Source of the DNA: Ekhidna sp. | Lineage (GTDB): Bacteria; Bacteroidota; Bacteroidia; Cytophagales; Cyclobacteriaceae | Reading direction: 5' to 3' | Assembly: GCA_013214445.1 (NCBI GenBank) | Contig: JABSPG010000257.1 | Location: forward strand, 1 to 6,202 | Length of the DNA: 6,202 nt | Shown here: positions 5,916-6,202 of the stretch, piece after piece | How positions within the stretch are numbered: the first letter of the stretch is position 1 | Layout: each line of letters starts with the position of its first letter | Translations under genes and position numbers: made by a program | The notes under the pieces: generated by a model | What the model saw: the letters and a program-made list of their open reading frames with translations, nothing else | Databases searched by the model: none | Told to the model about the DNA's origin: nothing

Positions 5916-6202
5916 ATGTCGAAAGAACCCGTCATATTACCAGAAAAGTACTACCTCGACTACTTCAATTATCTCCTTTCTTTCGTTGAAAGGCAATATG
6001 CTCATATCCTAGATCATCCGGAACATGTTTTTTATCAAGAATTTAGAAACCTTAGTGAACAGGCCCAGTGCTTGTACCTTCGTTTCTCAAATAGAAGAGG
6101 TGACTTCTTCAGAATCAATAAAGTATCCTACTCAGAGATTCCAGACCTACAAGACGCAAAAGAAGAGCTACTGCACCATGGATTTAATAAAATTAATGAG
6201 AG
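5916..6202 (+). CDS. FAN1-like (VRR-NUC family) structure-specific nuclease, N-terminal 95 residues, cut by right window edge
   Basis: The visible part shows the typical N-terminus of bacterial FAN1-like proteins: LPEKYYLDYFNYLLSFVE (8-25), a hydrophobic-helical stretch with EHVFYQEFRNLSEQAQ, then CLYLRFSNRRGDFFRINKV and YSEIPDLQDAKEELLHHGF, which fit the winged-helix region where LYVRL..R.G..FR...L.Y.EI is characteristic. The catalytic VRR-NUC domain lies at the C-terminus of these proteins and is outside the window, so activity cannot be confirmed. Known family members cut 5' flaps and branched DNA and help repair interstrand crosslinks. The start was taken as ATG 5916; an in-frame GTG lies immediately before it, and the frame is closed by the helicase stop codon at 5889-5891. 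With 24 nt between the genes, co-transcription with the helicase is likely, pointing to a shared repair role (inference). Confidence 0.82.
   Translation, partial: MSKEPVILPEKYYLDYFNYLLSFVERQYAHILDHPEHVFYQEFRNLSEQAQCLYLRFSNRRGDFFRINKVSYSEIPDLQDAKEELLHHGFNKINE

Noticed and set aside
5891..5989. 32-codon frame starting with an ATG that overlaps the helicase stop (TAATG)
   Set aside because: The stop-start overlap looks like translational coupling, but the frame is out of phase with the FAN1-like gene that occupies the same DNA. It ends after 32 codons and yields a basic nondescript peptide.

Overview
The window looks like an ordinary chromosomal segment of a member of the Bacteroidota, probably Cytophagales-like. 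The evidence is low-to-moderate GC, few Shine-Dalgarno sequences, sites resembling the Bacteroidota promoter (TTG then TAnnTTTG), several exported proteins, a secreted M24 peptidase and a TPR protein with a signal peptide. The taxonomic placement is an inference from gene content and style. I see no mobile element, CRISPR array, rRNA or tRNA.

Layout, left to right. Positions 1-825 (minus) hold the N-terminal part of an exported tetratricopeptide-repeat protein that runs off the left edge. A 100-bp divergent intergenic region separates it from a plus-strand pair: a secreted M24-family (Xaa-Pro aminopeptidase-like) metallopeptidase at 926-2284 and, 5 nt later, a small secreted probable beta-rich protein of unknown function at 2290-2781. 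A 10-bp perfect stem-loop at 2769-2802 lies between that pair and a convergent minus-strand gene at 2815-3222, which encodes a four-helix DUF1761-type membrane protein.

Positions 3223-3623 are about 400 bp without a long gene. Within them I read a candidate 37-residue single-pass membrane protein (GTG start, 3459-3572) with a promoter-like sequence upstream, and a cluster of short repeats with a perfect TAnnTTTG element directly before the next gene.

The right part is a probable DNA-repair operon. A full-length UvrD/PcrA superfamily 1A helicase with a C-terminal Tudor-like domain (3624-5891) is followed after 24 nt by the start of a FAN1-like (VRR-NUC family) structure-specific nuclease (5916 to the right edge). 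The helicase would unwind or remodel damaged DNA and the nuclease would cut branched DNA; their cooperation is inferred from adjacency only.

I did not find a clearly new multi-gene system. The points most worth a second look are the 37-residue membrane ORF, the possibly leaderless helicase promoter with its repeat cluster, the UvrD-FAN1 pairing and a shortened TPR repeat in the leftmost gene.
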